From contig CP128433.1 in NCBI GenBank assembly GCA_032615215.1, positions 1,447,501 to 1,511,500 of the forward strand: 64,000 nt of DNA, read 5' to 3'. The notes under the pieces were generated by a model. The model had not been told where the DNA came from. It saw nothing but the letters and a program-made list of their open reading frames with translations, and made no database searches. This document shows, piece by piece, positions 8,990-16,263 of the stretch (positions within the stretch are counted from its first letter, which is position 1; each line of letters starts with the position of its first letter). This DNA is from Microbulbifer sp. MKSA007. GTDB taxonomy: Bacteria; Pseudomonadota; Gammaproteobacteria; Pseudomonadales; Cellvibrionaceae. A program made the position numbers and the translations under genes.

Positions 8990-9368
8990 TGAGAATCGCA
9001 CTTGACATGTGAAAACCCCTAGTAGGAAGATCACCGTTTAATGATCTCTAACTACCAGCGAATAGCTATACCGTAAGGTTTTGTGGGGAGGAAGCCGCGA
9101 GCAAAACTATGAGTTGGCGAACAGAATCATCCTATATGGCTTAATCTGGAGGCCAAGGGTGCCGAAGTCACGTGATCTAATGGATAGGGTTAATGATGCA
9201 GCTGATTTGTGAAATTTTATGCTCTTATCTTGGGGAATGTGTGTAATTTGTTTCAGCGATTCTGTCAGCGCGGCTACTGGCTGGTAAGTAGGTCCAACTT
9301 GTTAGCATTCATGACTCGCATGATGGGTGGGGTGGGGGCCGGTAGTTAGAAACTACCGGCTACCCGAT
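8990..9368 (+). mobile_element. Intron copy 5: reduced group IIC-like element, about 380 nt
   Basis: The 5' end is diverged (GGCAATGAGAATCGCACTTG), but the blocks AGGAAGATCACCGTTTAATG, GAGGAAGCCGC and the 3' terminal D6 hairpin GCCGGTAG/CTACCGGC with TACCCGAT are clear. The D5 lower strand ATGGGTGG is present, but its upstream partner region is compressed. The following TTA is the stop codon of the neighbouring gene. Confidence 0.65.
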
Positions 9369-9938
9369 TTATATTTCTTCTTGTTGAGGAACAAAAGCCT
9401 CTTTACTGCCAACGAGAACCACAATAAGAAGTATTATATCGATGACAATGCTAGAGATTGAACCAGGTATTTGAGCCATCAAGAACCCACTATTTGACTG
9501 TGAGCTAATTACTGCTTGAATAATGGCCCAAATAACAGACGCAGCGATAGCTATATAGAAAAGTTTTATCGCGAAATCTTTAGTCATCATTAGAAATATT
9601 CCAGATATAAGATACAGACCTGCTACGACCATAGATACTATACCAAAAACAATTGACCAAGATTCATACCACTCTGGGACCTTAAACTGTTCTTGCATAG
9701 ACTCCATCATTTGAGAAAACTCAATTCGTTTGGGTTCACCTTCCTCTTCAATTTCTAGTGTCAATTGGGGCATATCCTTTCCATCAGGAGTCTCCCCTTT
9801 ACTGAATTCAGCCATCATTTCTTTCTGCATTTCGAGGATCGAGGGCATGGCTATTTCCTGAGCGCCACCAAGAACCCCAAATATCCCGAAGATAATTGCC
9901 AACACTCCAATTATTGTCGCCCATGTAGGTCTTTTCAT
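9369..9938 (-). CDS. Four-helix membrane protein of unknown function
   Basis: A 189-residue protein. A first transmembrane helix (about 8 to 28, ATIIGVLAIIFGIFGVLGG) is followed by an extracytoplasmic loop of about 65 residues rich in Met and Glu, then three closely spaced helices (about 92-116, 123-146, 155-178) and a short polar tail. No enzymatic motif is visible and the family is not recognised. The stop codon TTA is the exon base triplet directly after intron copy 5, and the gene follows an attC core at 9963-9969. Confidence 0.65.
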   Translation of the reverse strand: MKRPTWATIIGVLAIIFGIFGVLGGAQEIAMPSILEMQKEMMAEFSKGETPDGKDMPQLTLEIEEEGEPKRIEFSQMMESMQEQFKVPEWYESWSIVFGIVSMVVAGLYLISGIFLMMTKDFAIKLFYIAIAASVIWAIIQAVISSQSNSGFLMAQIPGSISSIVIDIILLIVVLVGSKEAFVPQQEEI

Positions 9939-9962
9939 TTACTACTCCATAGTTCAGTAAAA

Positions 9963-10047
9963 ATATAACGCCATTTGTAATGGGCAGCTTTGTGGCAAAG
10001 CCACGTTTAAAGCTGTCCAGCCCTAAGGACGATCATTGAAAAACTTG
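9963..10047 (-). repeat. attC site, interrupted by intron copy 6
   Basis: On the minus strand it reads to the core GTTATAT, preceded by GGC and a strong imperfect hairpin (GCTTTAAACGTGGC, loop, GCCACAAAGC). The other end stops at AACTTG, where the intron begins at GTACGCCC. Confidence 0.7.
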
Positions 10048-10752
10048 GTACGCCCAGCATGGGCGTAAACTAATGGGGCGAATGTCCTCTGTAGGAGGAT
10101 CACCATTTAATGGGTTCCATTAAATGCTAACTACTAACGAATGGCAACTGCAGCATCGCGAGGTCTTGTGGGGAGGAAGTCGCTAGCAAAACTAGGAGCT
10201 GACGAACGGAAACATCATATGAGGCTTAGCCTGAAGGCGAGGCGGCCAAGGACACCGAAGCCATGTGATCTAACGGGTAGAGTAAATGATGCAGTTGTGT
10301 AGTAAAAGTTCACGTTCTTATCTGGGGAGATCTGTTTAGCTTGCTGCTATGTAGCTGTCAGCGTGGCCGCTGACTCATAAGTAGGCCAGCCCGCTAGCCA
10401 CCATCGCGGGGATCGACAAAATGGTGGGAAATAGCAGCGCCTTGGTCAGTAATGGTCAAGGTGATTAAGCAGAAGTCAGCCGACGGCATAGTAGCCAAAT
10501 GCCAGGTTTAATACCTTGGACAGGGTGAAGGCCTGAACCCAAAATCCACAAGTTAAAAGACAGGGCTAGCCTACTGATATCTTTCCAGTTGGATAAGTTG
10601 AGGTAGCGCACTGCCATGACACTTAACTCAATTGAAGAGCTGCTCGACGCTATCGTTGGGTAGAGATTCATTACGAATAGGGATCCGCCCATTGCGGACC
10701 CGCACGATGGGTGGTGTGGGGGCCGGTAATTAGAAACTACCGGCTACCCGAT
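10048..10752 (+). mobile_element. Intron copy 6: full-length ORF-less group IIC-attC intron, 705 nt
   Basis: Begins AACTTG|GTACGCCCAGCATG. It carries all shared blocks to the D5 hairpin: stem CCGCCCAT with ATGGGTGG, tetraloop GACC and two-base CG bulge, where the CGC triad is expected. It then has the D6 hairpin and CTACCCGAT|TTA. The region GAAGTCAGC...GGCCTGAAC before D5 looks like a leftover of domain IV around a deleted intron protein. No frame for a reverse transcriptase remains. Confidence 0.75.
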
Positions 10753-10761
10753 TTATGAGCC

Positions 10762-11157
10762 TCACCGCTCGTAGACCTGAATAGTAATCGCACGTCTGTT
10801 ACCACGTACTCTGAATATTGTCAAAAGACCATATTGTTTGAAGTACATGATTTTTTCCCATTCTGGAAAGTTACTACTGCCCGGAAGACTAGATTTAGGC
10901 TGAAGCTTCCAGGAGCCACCCTCCTCAACGATCCTCATGAATGAAGCATGATCATGCTCTGACATCTCTATATAGAAAATTTCGTTATAGTTACCGAAAT
11001 ACTTTGCAATATTAGAAGCCTTCTCCCGCGCGACAACTACGAAATCCTCTTTAGGCTTGAAGCCGATAGTTTCATTGACTATTAACGAAAGATCATATTG
11101 CTTCGTACAACTGACAACTAAAAATAGAAAAAAAACAAATGTGGCCCGAGTCTTCAT
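10762..11157 (-). CDS. Small lipoprotein of unknown function
   Basis: A 131-residue protein with a lipoprotein signal peptide: MKTRATFVFFLFLVVSC, lipobox VVSC with Cys17, so about 115 mature residues anchored to a membrane. The mature part has an alternating strand pattern (IFYIEMSEHD, IMYFKQYGLLTIFRVRG, AITIQVYER) but no known motif. Cassette arrays often carry such single small lipoproteins. The gene lies between intron copy 6 and an intact attC. Confidence 0.65.
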   Translation of the reverse strand: MKTRATFVFFLFLVVSCTKQYDLSLIVNETIGFKPKEDFVVVAREKASNIAKYFGNYNEIFYIEMSEHDHASFMRIVEEGGSWKLQPKSSLPGSSNFPEWEKIMYFKQYGLLTIFRVRGNRRAITIQVYER

Positions 11158-11160
11158 CGT

Positions 11161-11230
11161 TCATAACGCCCGCATTTACGGCTGGTTTGGAGCACAGCGG
11201 AAAACTAGTCCGACAACATGTGCTAGCTAG
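11161..11230 (-). repeat. attC site without intron
   Basis: Minus-strand reading gives the core GTTATGA next to GGGC, with an imperfect inverted repeat in between (GTCGGACTAG and the CAAACCAGCC side). It spans the stop codon of the upstream gene and the start region of the lipoprotein gene. No element is inserted here. Confidence 0.55.
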
Positions 11231-11712
11231 GCCTTGACAGCATGATAAAAGACTCCCAGCCCCTCGGGATCATAAAACTCCCAGCTAGCATTTTCATACC
11301 TAACGAATACATCATTAGTCTGTAGAGTATCCCACCAACTATTCAATGCTTCGAAAAAGATCGATGTAGTAAAATCACCGCATAGATCGTTTGGAAAATA
11401 CGATATTTCAACAGCTATTTTTTCACCTTCAGGCCAATCGAGAAACAGATGAACCTGGCTTACAAAGCTATCTCTAGATTTCAGCTGTCCATGAATACAA
11501 CCTTCTTCACGTTGTGTGATGTAAGACACTACACTTTTCGAAGACATTTCAACTACTTCACCGTCTTGATCTAGGAGCTCGCCATCGCTGAATTCCTCGA
11601 GAAATAGTTCAATGAACTTTCCGACACAAGCCAAAGTGGTTGGAGTAAACGTAATATCCCTAGTACTACCATCACTGTCGGTTAAATATTCAAGTACTTC
11701 AGCTTCATTCAT
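11227..11712 (-). CDS. Hypothetical cassette protein, about 161 residues
   Basis: The frame opens at 11,904, but the first 64 residues are translated attC sequence. The ATG at 11,712 (MNEAEVLEYLTDSDGS) lies just after a GTTAGGC core and is the likely start. The protein is acidic and soluble, with aromatic-rich strands towards the end (NSWWDTLQTNDVFVRYENASWEFYDPEG). I do not recognise it. This last segment resembles the Trp-rich ends of small immunity-type proteins, but that is only a visual impression. Confidence 0.6.
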   Translation of the reverse strand: MNEAEVLEYLTDSDGSTRDITFTPTTLACVGKFIELFLEEFSDGELLDQDGEVVEMSSKSVVSYITQREEGCIHGQLKSRDSFVSQVHLFLDWPEGEKIAVEISYFPNDLCGDFTTSIFFEALNSWWDTLQTNDVFVRYENASWEFYDPEGLGVFYHAVKA

Positions 11713-11718
11713 ATGAGA

Positions 11719-11812
11719 GCCTAACGCCTTTAGCAACGGCCGAAATGTAGCGGCAAAGCCGCGTAATGTAGGTCCAGCCACGCAGTGGAGATGTTGCCTA
11801 AATTTATTAGGT
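11719..11812 (-). repeat. Well-preserved attC site without intron
   Basis: On the minus strand it runs from ACCTAAT (R''-like) to the core GTTAGGC. A long imperfect palindrome lies between, centred on GCGGCTTTGCCGC, with GTGGCTGGACC on the left arm. Length is 94 bp. It is one of the four best attC sites in the window. Confidence 0.75.
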
Positions 11813-11965
11813 GACGCCTTACTGTCACTATCTATCCTTAATTGCACATTGGGTAAAGGGAGATAAGCTATTACACTCAATTTCGACTTTATGAACTGGC
11901 CCACTGTCTACAAGTGCATATGTCTTGTCCTGCGCGATAATAACCCATGAGTCGTTGCTAAGGGC

Positions 11966-12259
11966 TCAAACAGACCAGGGAAAGAAGCTGTGCTCCATAA
12001 TGACTGACATAAAATTAAATTTCTCAATAGGCGTTAAGTGAAACGCACCAAGCGTGTCAGTTTTACCATCGGAGCTCCTACCTTCACATTGCTCGACTCC
12101 AATCCCGGCTACAACGCGTACGGGCAGGTTTTTCTTAGGTGATCCTGATTCACTAATAACACCTGATATTTCAGGAGTAAGATTACTGTAATGCGGGATT
12201 GGGACACACCCAGTCAAACCAAGAAGCATTAGTAATGTTAAAACTCGCACTCTAGTCAC
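11966..12259 (-). CDS. Small lipoprotein of unknown function
   Basis: A 97-residue lipoprotein precursor: a signal peptide ending LLGLTGC (lipobox LTGC), then a short mature domain with strands (ISGVISESGSPKKNLPVRVV and GKTDTLGAFHLTP) that suggests a carboxypeptidase-regulatory-like or transthyretin-like beta fold. It lies 11 bp after the 12,271 gene with no attC between them, so the two share one cassette and probably one transcript. Confidence 0.6.
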   Translation of the reverse strand: MTRVRVLTLLMLLGLTGCVPIPHYSNLTPEISGVISESGSPKKNLPVRVVAGIGVEQCEGRSSDGKTDTLGAFHLTPIEKFNFMSVIMEHSFFPWSV

Positions 12260-12270
12260 CTAACTTTTAT

Positions 12271-12657
12271 TTAACTAAGTTGGTCATAGAACAATTCTTT
12301 GTCTTTCCAAGGATCCTGGTAGGCATCTAGAATATGCTCAATAACTGGAATAGCTCTAAAGTCAGGGATACTCTGTGCCTCTCTTAACCGTTTTTCTAAA
12401 TGAGCGTTGTACCTCTTTAGCCTAAGGTGATACATACAAACCTGCGCCAGCTCCCAGGTACACTCTTTGAAAATATCGAAATCCTCGATAAATGCCTCTT
12501 CAAAATCCTCTTTGACAGTATCTTTGAGTTTATAGAGCTCCAGTATCTGTTCACAGAAAGGGACTAAATCTGGATTTCCCAAAGATTCTGGTGCAGCAAA
12601 AACGACTTCAGACTTTCTGAAGATTTCTCTTAGCTTTGACCTAAAGCCTGAATCCAT
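12271..12657 (-). CDS. Hypothetical helical cassette protein, about 128 residues
   Basis: The open frame extends to 12,765, but that extension reads through attC-like sequence. I take the ATG at 12,657 (MDSGFRSKLREIFRKSEVV). The protein is helical and acidic (TVKEDFEEAFIEDFDIFKE) with two Cys in CEQILELYKL and ECTWELAQVC. No motif identifies it. It is the first gene of a two-gene cassette with the small lipoprotein downstream. Confidence 0.6.
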   Translation of the reverse strand: MDSGFRSKLREIFRKSEVVFAAPESLGNPDLVPFCEQILELYKLKDTVKEDFEEAFIEDFDIFKECTWELAQVCMYHLRLKRYNAHLEKRLREAQSIPDFRAIPVIEHILDAYQDPWKDKELFYDQLS

Positions 12658-12659
12658 AT

Positions 12660-12780
12660 TCACAGTTAACCCCGAGTTCTGGGACGACCGAAGCGACGCA
12701 CCTCCTTGTGTATAATGTGAGCGAAGCGAACTACACAAAACAGGTGCATAGCTTTGGGAGTCCACTGCAAGGCCGTATTA
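12660..12780 (-). repeat. attC-like site, long and degenerate
   Basis: The minus strand contains GGGGTTAACT near the gene start and an inverted repeat (GTTCGCTTCGCTC, ACAAGGAGG side) before it. The core only partly matches GTTRRRY and the R'' end is not canonical, so confidence is limited. Confidence 0.4.
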
Positions 12781-12786
12781 ACAATT

Positions 12787-13260
12787 TTATCCAGGCATGC
12801 AGTAATTGTCATAGGAGTCCAGCCACTGTTGCGTGATTTCCTGACGCTCAACATTAGTACAAACGACCGTGTTTTGATCAATTTGTATAATAGCGATAAC
12901 AAAGCCCATTTCATTTTTTGGAAGATACTCAATAGCTGGAGCTATCACGTGCTCACCAATTGAACTAAACAATTCTTCTTTGGAGTTTACTTCACCAGGA
13001 ATAACATTATTGGGATTGCAAGTAATAAATGTTCTCTCTACTTCAGATTTACGATCAAATACAAAGCCCGAATAATTACAAGAAATACCCTTCTGTTGTG
13101 CATTCGCGATATAACCGGATACAGCAACTTGCCGCTCATCAGGGGAAAACAAAGATGGTATTTTTGAAGCGGCATAACCCAAGCCTACCAACACCAAGAT
13201 AATTAAAAGGGCATAATTTTCGAATTTTTGCCACTTGGTTTTTCCCATTGGCCTATTCAT
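12787..13260 (-). CDS. Membrane-anchored hypothetical protein
   Basis: A 157-residue protein with one N-terminal transmembrane anchor (about 16 to 32, ALLIILVLVGLGYAAS) after a positively charged start, then a probably periplasmic domain. That domain contains several Cys (ISCNYSGFVF, ITCNPNNV, VVCTNVERQ, NYCMPG), which may form disulphides. The family is not recognised. It follows the canonical attC at 13,284-13,364. Confidence 0.6.
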   Translation of the reverse strand: MNRPMGKTKWQKFENYALLIILVLVGLGYAASKIPSLFSPDERQVAVSGYIANAQQKGISCNYSGFVFDRKSEVERTFITCNPNNVIPGEVNSKEELFSSIGEHVIAPAIEYLPKNEMGFVIAIIQIDQNTVVCTNVERQEITQQWLDSYDNYCMPG

Positions 13261-13283
13261 AAAAACTCCAAATTACTTATTAT

Positions 13284-13364
13284 TGCTAACGCCCACAGCA
13301 TGAGCAGCCGAAGCACAGCGAAGGTCCAGTCCCAAAGGGGCGTTGCTGGCTTAACTTGTTAGGT
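13284..13364 (-). repeat. Canonical intact attC site, 81 bp
   Basis: On the minus strand it begins with R'' ACCTAAC and ends with core GTTAGCA. A long imperfect hairpin (AAGCCAGCAACGCC, GGACTGGACC, GGCTGCTCATGCTG) lies between. On the plus strand the R'' side reads AACTTGTTAGGT. This is the uninterrupted form of the junction AACTTG|intron|TTA seen at the intron copies, so it serves as the empty-site reference. Confidence 0.8.
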
Positions 13365-13375
13365 TTTGTCCCAAA

Positions 13376-13654
13376 TCACTCATTTATTTTACCAATAACA
13401 AGCTCCTTATCCATAGGGAGCACGGTGATATTTGGAATTTCTAATTCATCTAAATGTTTGTGGTAACTTGGAATCTCACAATTCGCCACCTCAATTATTT
13501 TAGCCGCCAACGCAAGCAATCCATCTTTATCGCCCGACAAGCACACACCGCCTTTATCTATATCGATTGCAAGCTTTCCTTTGCTAGCTCTGTTACTGAA
13601 TGGAATGCCATTGGAATTAATTATAAATTTGTGGGTGAACTCAATTTCTTTCAT
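13376..13654 (-). CDS. Small Imm32-like protein
   Basis: A 92-residue soluble protein. The layout resembles small proteins annotated as immunity protein 32: a strand with hydrophobic residues, a central LSGDKDGLLALAAKIIEVAN segment, a YHKHLDELEIP segment and a C-terminal strand ELVIGKI. If correct it would neutralise a contact-dependent toxin, but no matching toxin gene is visible. The gene is joined to the next one by a hairpin-less core site, so both may now form one cassette. Confidence 0.45.
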   Translation of the reverse strand: MKEIEFTHKFIINSNGIPFSNRASKGKLAIDIDKGGVCLSGDKDGLLALAAKIIEVANCEIPSYHKHLDELEIPNITVLPMDKELVIGKINE

Positions 13655-13671
13655 AGAAACCTAACAGCTAT
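13655..13671 (-). other. attC core without hairpin, fusing two cassettes
   Basis: Only 17 bases separate the stop codon of the gene at 13,672 from the start of the gene at 13,654, and they contain GCTGTTAGGT. A core site without its palindrome indicates deletion of the attC body or a cassette fusion. Nearly the same sequence occurs at 24,261-24,276. Confidence 0.5.
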
Positions 13672-14115
13672 TTAGTTGCTACTTGCTCGCAGCTCCCTTT
13701 TTAAGGTGAACCAAGCGCTAAAAGAGCTAGCGGCCCCAATAGAGCAGATTATGGCCATGCGGCTAATTGTGCCCCATTTCTCATCAGGTGAGTACGGGTC
13801 GATGCCATGAGCATGAATTTGATTTAAGCCATGCTGCAATAGCAGCGGAACTACTATACCAGCGGCTAAAAAACTAATACAGGAAAAAGAAAGTGGGTAT
13901 TTATTGAAGATTGGCTTTAGTGGGAATAGAAGGATGCTCGCGCATAACAGCCCCAAAAGGCCATATAGAAAAATGTCCAGCATCCCGGGAAACAAAAATG
14001 AAAAGCCATCCCTGAAGAATATGAGTTCATTTAATGCAAGATAGAACCCGCCGACCACTCCGGCGGTGAGGGATGCTATGTATGTTGCATTTGTATGCTC
14101 ATTCATGGATAGCAA
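13672..14115 (-). CDS. Four-helix membrane protein of unknown function
   Basis: A 147-residue hydrophobic protein with four predicted transmembrane helices (about 12-28, 39-63, 73-92, 117-137), a polar N-terminus and a short basic C-terminus. There is a His/Asn segment (LNQIHAHGIDPYSPDEKWG) in the last extracytoplasmic loop. No transporter or enzyme signature is visible. It starts just inside the core site of the attC carrying intron copy 7. Confidence 0.65.
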   Translation of the reverse strand: MLSMNEHTNATYIASLTAGVVGGFYLALNELIFFRDGFSFLFPGMLDIFLYGLLGLLCASILLFPLKPIFNKYPLSFSCISFLAAGIVVPLLLQHGLNQIHAHGIDPYSPDEKWGTISRMAIICSIGAASSFSAWFTLKRELRASSN

Positions 14116-14168
14116 CTAACGCCTTTAGCATGCGCGGCTGCGTAGTAGCCGTCATATGCTTAAACTTG
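14114..14168 (-). repeat. attC site, interrupted by intron copy 7
   Basis: Minus-strand core GTTAGTT preceded by GGC and a hairpin (GACGGCTACTACGCAGCCGC type arms). The outer arm TTTAAGC/GCTAAAG is readable. The R'' side ends at AAACTTG, where the intron starts. Confidence 0.65.
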
Positions 14169-14872
14169 GTACGCCCAACATGGGTGTGAACTAATGGGGT
14201 GAAAGTCCCCTGTAGGAGAATCACCATTTAATGGACTCCATTAAATGCTAACTACTAGCGAATGGCAACTGCAACACCGTGAGGTCTTGTGGGGAGGAAG
14301 CCGCTAGCAAAACTACGAGCTGACGGACAGAAACATCATATAAGGCTTAGCCTGGAGGCGAGGTGGCCAAGGACACCGAAGCCGAGTGATCTAACGGGTA
14401 GAGTAAATGATGCAGTTGTGTAGTGAAAGCTCACGCTCTTATCTGGGGAGATCTGTTTAGCTTCCTGCTGTGAAGCTGTCAGCGTGGCCGCTGACTCATA
14501 AATAGGCCCAGCCCGCTAGCCACCATCGCGGGGATAGAAAAAATGGTGGAATACAGCAGGGCTCCGCTCAGTAATGAGTAGGGTGATTAAACAGAAGTCA
14601 GCAGAAGGCATCGTAGCCAAATGCCAAGATTAATACCTTGGACAGGGTGAAGGCCTGAACCTAAATCCACGAGTTGAAAGACAGGGCTAGCCTACTGATA
14701 TGTTTCCAGTCGGTTAAAGTTGATGTAGCGCACTGCCATGACACTCAACTCAAATGAAGTTTTGCTCGACACTATCGTTGGGTAGAGATTCATTATGGAT
14801 AGGAACCGCCCATTGCGAACCCGCACGATGGGTGGTGTGGGGGCCGGTAGCTAAAACTACCGGTTACCCGAT
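14169..14872 (+). mobile_element. Intron copy 7: full-length ORF-less group IIC-attC intron, 704 nt
   Basis: Best reference copy. It starts AAACTTG|GTACGCCC. The D5 hairpin lies at about 14,805-14,836: lower stem ACCGCCCAT with ATGGGTGGT including one G-U pair, CG bulge at 14,826-14,827, and upper stem TGCG/CGCA with loop AACC. The CGC triad falls in the lower stem. D6 is at 14,842-14,864 and the 3' end is TACCCGAT|TTA. The neighbouring minus-strand gene ends inside D6. Confidence 0.78.
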
Positions 14873-15390
14873 TTAAGTGCAGGACTATCTACCTGCACCA
14901 CAGTTAATTTAAACCCTTTGATACCTAAGCCATCAAATTTTTTACGATGCTCTGGATACCAAATTGACACATTCGTTGTTTCAGCAGCCGACTCAATTCT
15001 GGGCTTTTGCCAATAGCTATAACTTTCTCGCCCTGCTAAATATGCGTTGTTAGAGTTTACTAGCCCAGAACAGTTTGGGGTGCCTATTTTAAATGTGGCA
15101 CTATCTGAGAGCGGTGCTGATAAAGTGATGCTCTCGGTCGGGACTGTTTCCCAGACCTCTGCAAGCCCCATTTCTCCGGCGTGGCACAGATAATCTACTA
15201 CGTTGCACTGGATGGTTGTTTTTGCCTCATGCTCACCTAGCTCGCTGGTAAAAACCATTTTTGCCTCGAAGTACTTCGTTTTTTCAACTAACGAAGTAAA
15301 TGGCTTTTCTACGGCACAACTTGTAAAAAGAATTGGTTCAATACAACCAGTAAGTGCAATCGATGCAATTGTAAGTATGAGTAGCTTCAT
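14857..15390 (-). CDS. Lipoprotein whose C-terminus is encoded by the intron end
   Basis: A 177-residue lipoprotein precursor: a signal peptide MKLLILTIASIALTGC with lipobox LTGC, then a mature part with several Cys (FTSCAVE, IQCNVVDYLCHAG, TPNCSG) and beta-rich segments. The family is unknown. The frame continues through the 3' exon TTA position (read as Leu-Lys) and stops at a TAG inside the D6 hairpin of intron copy 7. The last five codons (KSGNR) therefore come mostly from the inserted element. The original stop must have been lost or replaced. Confidence 0.65.
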   Translation of the reverse strand: MKLLILTIASIALTGCIEPILFTSCAVEKPFTSLVEKTKYFEAKMVFTSELGEHEAKTTIQCNVVDYLCHAGEMGLAEVWETVPTESITLSAPLSDSATFKIGTPNCSGLVNSNNAYLAGRESYSYWQKPRIESAAETTNVSIWYPEHRKKFDGLGIKGFKLTVVQVDSPALKSGNR

Positions 15391-15401
15391 TTCCTTTGTA
15401 C

Positions 15402-15469
15402 ACTTAACGCCTAAAGCAACGGCGAGCGTAGCGAGTCCAGGCCCGCAAGGCCGATTTTGGCTTTACTTG
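15402..15469 (-). repeat. attC site, interrupted by intron copy 8
   Basis: Minus-strand core GTTAAGT next to AGGC. A hairpin with GGCCTTGCGGGCCTGGACTC arms follows, and the R'' end is at TTTACTTG before the intron. Confidence 0.65.
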
Positions 15470-15961
15470 GTACGCCCAGCATGGGCGTGAACTAATGGGG
15501 TGAAAGTCCCCTGCAGGAAGATCACGGTTTAATGGATTTCATTAAATGCTAACTACTAGCGAATGGCAACTGCAATACCGCGAGGTCTTGTGGGGAGGAA
15601 GCCGCTAGCAAAACTACGAGCTGACGGACAGAAATATCATATAAGGCTTAGCCTGAAGGCGAGGTGGCCAAGGACACCGAAGCCGGGTGATCAAGCGGGT
15701 AGGGTCAATGATGCAGTTGTGTAGTAAAAGTTGATGTTCTTATCTGGGGAGATCTGTTTAGCTTGCTGCTATGAAGCTGTCAGGTGGCCGCTGACTCACA
15801 AATAGACCCAATCCGCTAGCCACTATCGTGGGTTAAAAAATGTGGTTGAACACAGTAGTGATCGTTGAGTAGAAATTCATTACAGATAGGGAGCTGCCCA
15901 TTGTGGACCTGCACGATGGATACTGTGGGGGCCGATAGCTAGATACTACCGGCTACACGAT
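15470..15961 (+). mobile_element. Intron copy 8: group IIC-like element with internal deletion, 492 nt
   Basis: The 5' 370 nt match the full copies. Then about 210 nt (the GAAGTCAGC to GGCCTGAAC block) are missing, the sequence jumping from GAACACAGTAG to ATCGTTGAGTAG. D5 and D6 are slightly mutated (D6 stem GCCGATAG/CTACCGGC), and the end is CTACACGAT|TTA. The deletion lies upstream of D5. Confidence 0.7.
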
Positions 15962-15969
15962 TTAGAGCC

Positions 15970-16263
15970 TTACTCTTGATCCCACTCTTCTTCATAGCCA
16001 TTACTTACCAAGTAGCCATTCAGTGAGTGAAAAATATACTCCATCCACTGCTCGATTCCTTCTTTCTCCAGCAGAGGGAATCCAGAACCTTGATCATCAG
16101 CAGCAACGTCTATCATTCCCCAATAGAATTGAGAAAGAGCTAATGCCTGCTCTCGATTAGAAACTACGCCTTTTTTAAGAATATCTAGTGCAGTTTCATT
16201 CTCCATCTTTTCAGCGTAGTGAATAAGGATCTCGCGTTCTTCTGGGTATTTATATTCAATCAT
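15970..16263 (-). CDS. Putative antitoxin/immunity partner of the 16,260 gene
   Basis: A 97-residue very acidic protein (MIEYKYPEEREILIHYAEKM to SNGYEEEWDQE) rich in helices. Its ATG overlaps the stop of the gene before it by four bases, so the two are translationally coupled. Acidic charge, size and coupling to a basic partner suggest an antitoxin or immunity protein, but no family is recognised. Both genes lie in one cassette, which ends at intron copy 8. Confidence 0.55.
   Translation of the reverse strand: MIEYKYPEEREILIHYAEKMENETALDILKKGVVSNREQALALSQFYWGMIDVAADDQGSGFPLLEKEGIEQWMEYIFHSLNGYLVSNGYEEEWDQE

Noticed and set aside
10465..10692. Minus-strand frame inside intron copy 6
   Set aside because: Similar frames are not conserved in the other full-length copies, so it is a chance frame of the structured RNA element.
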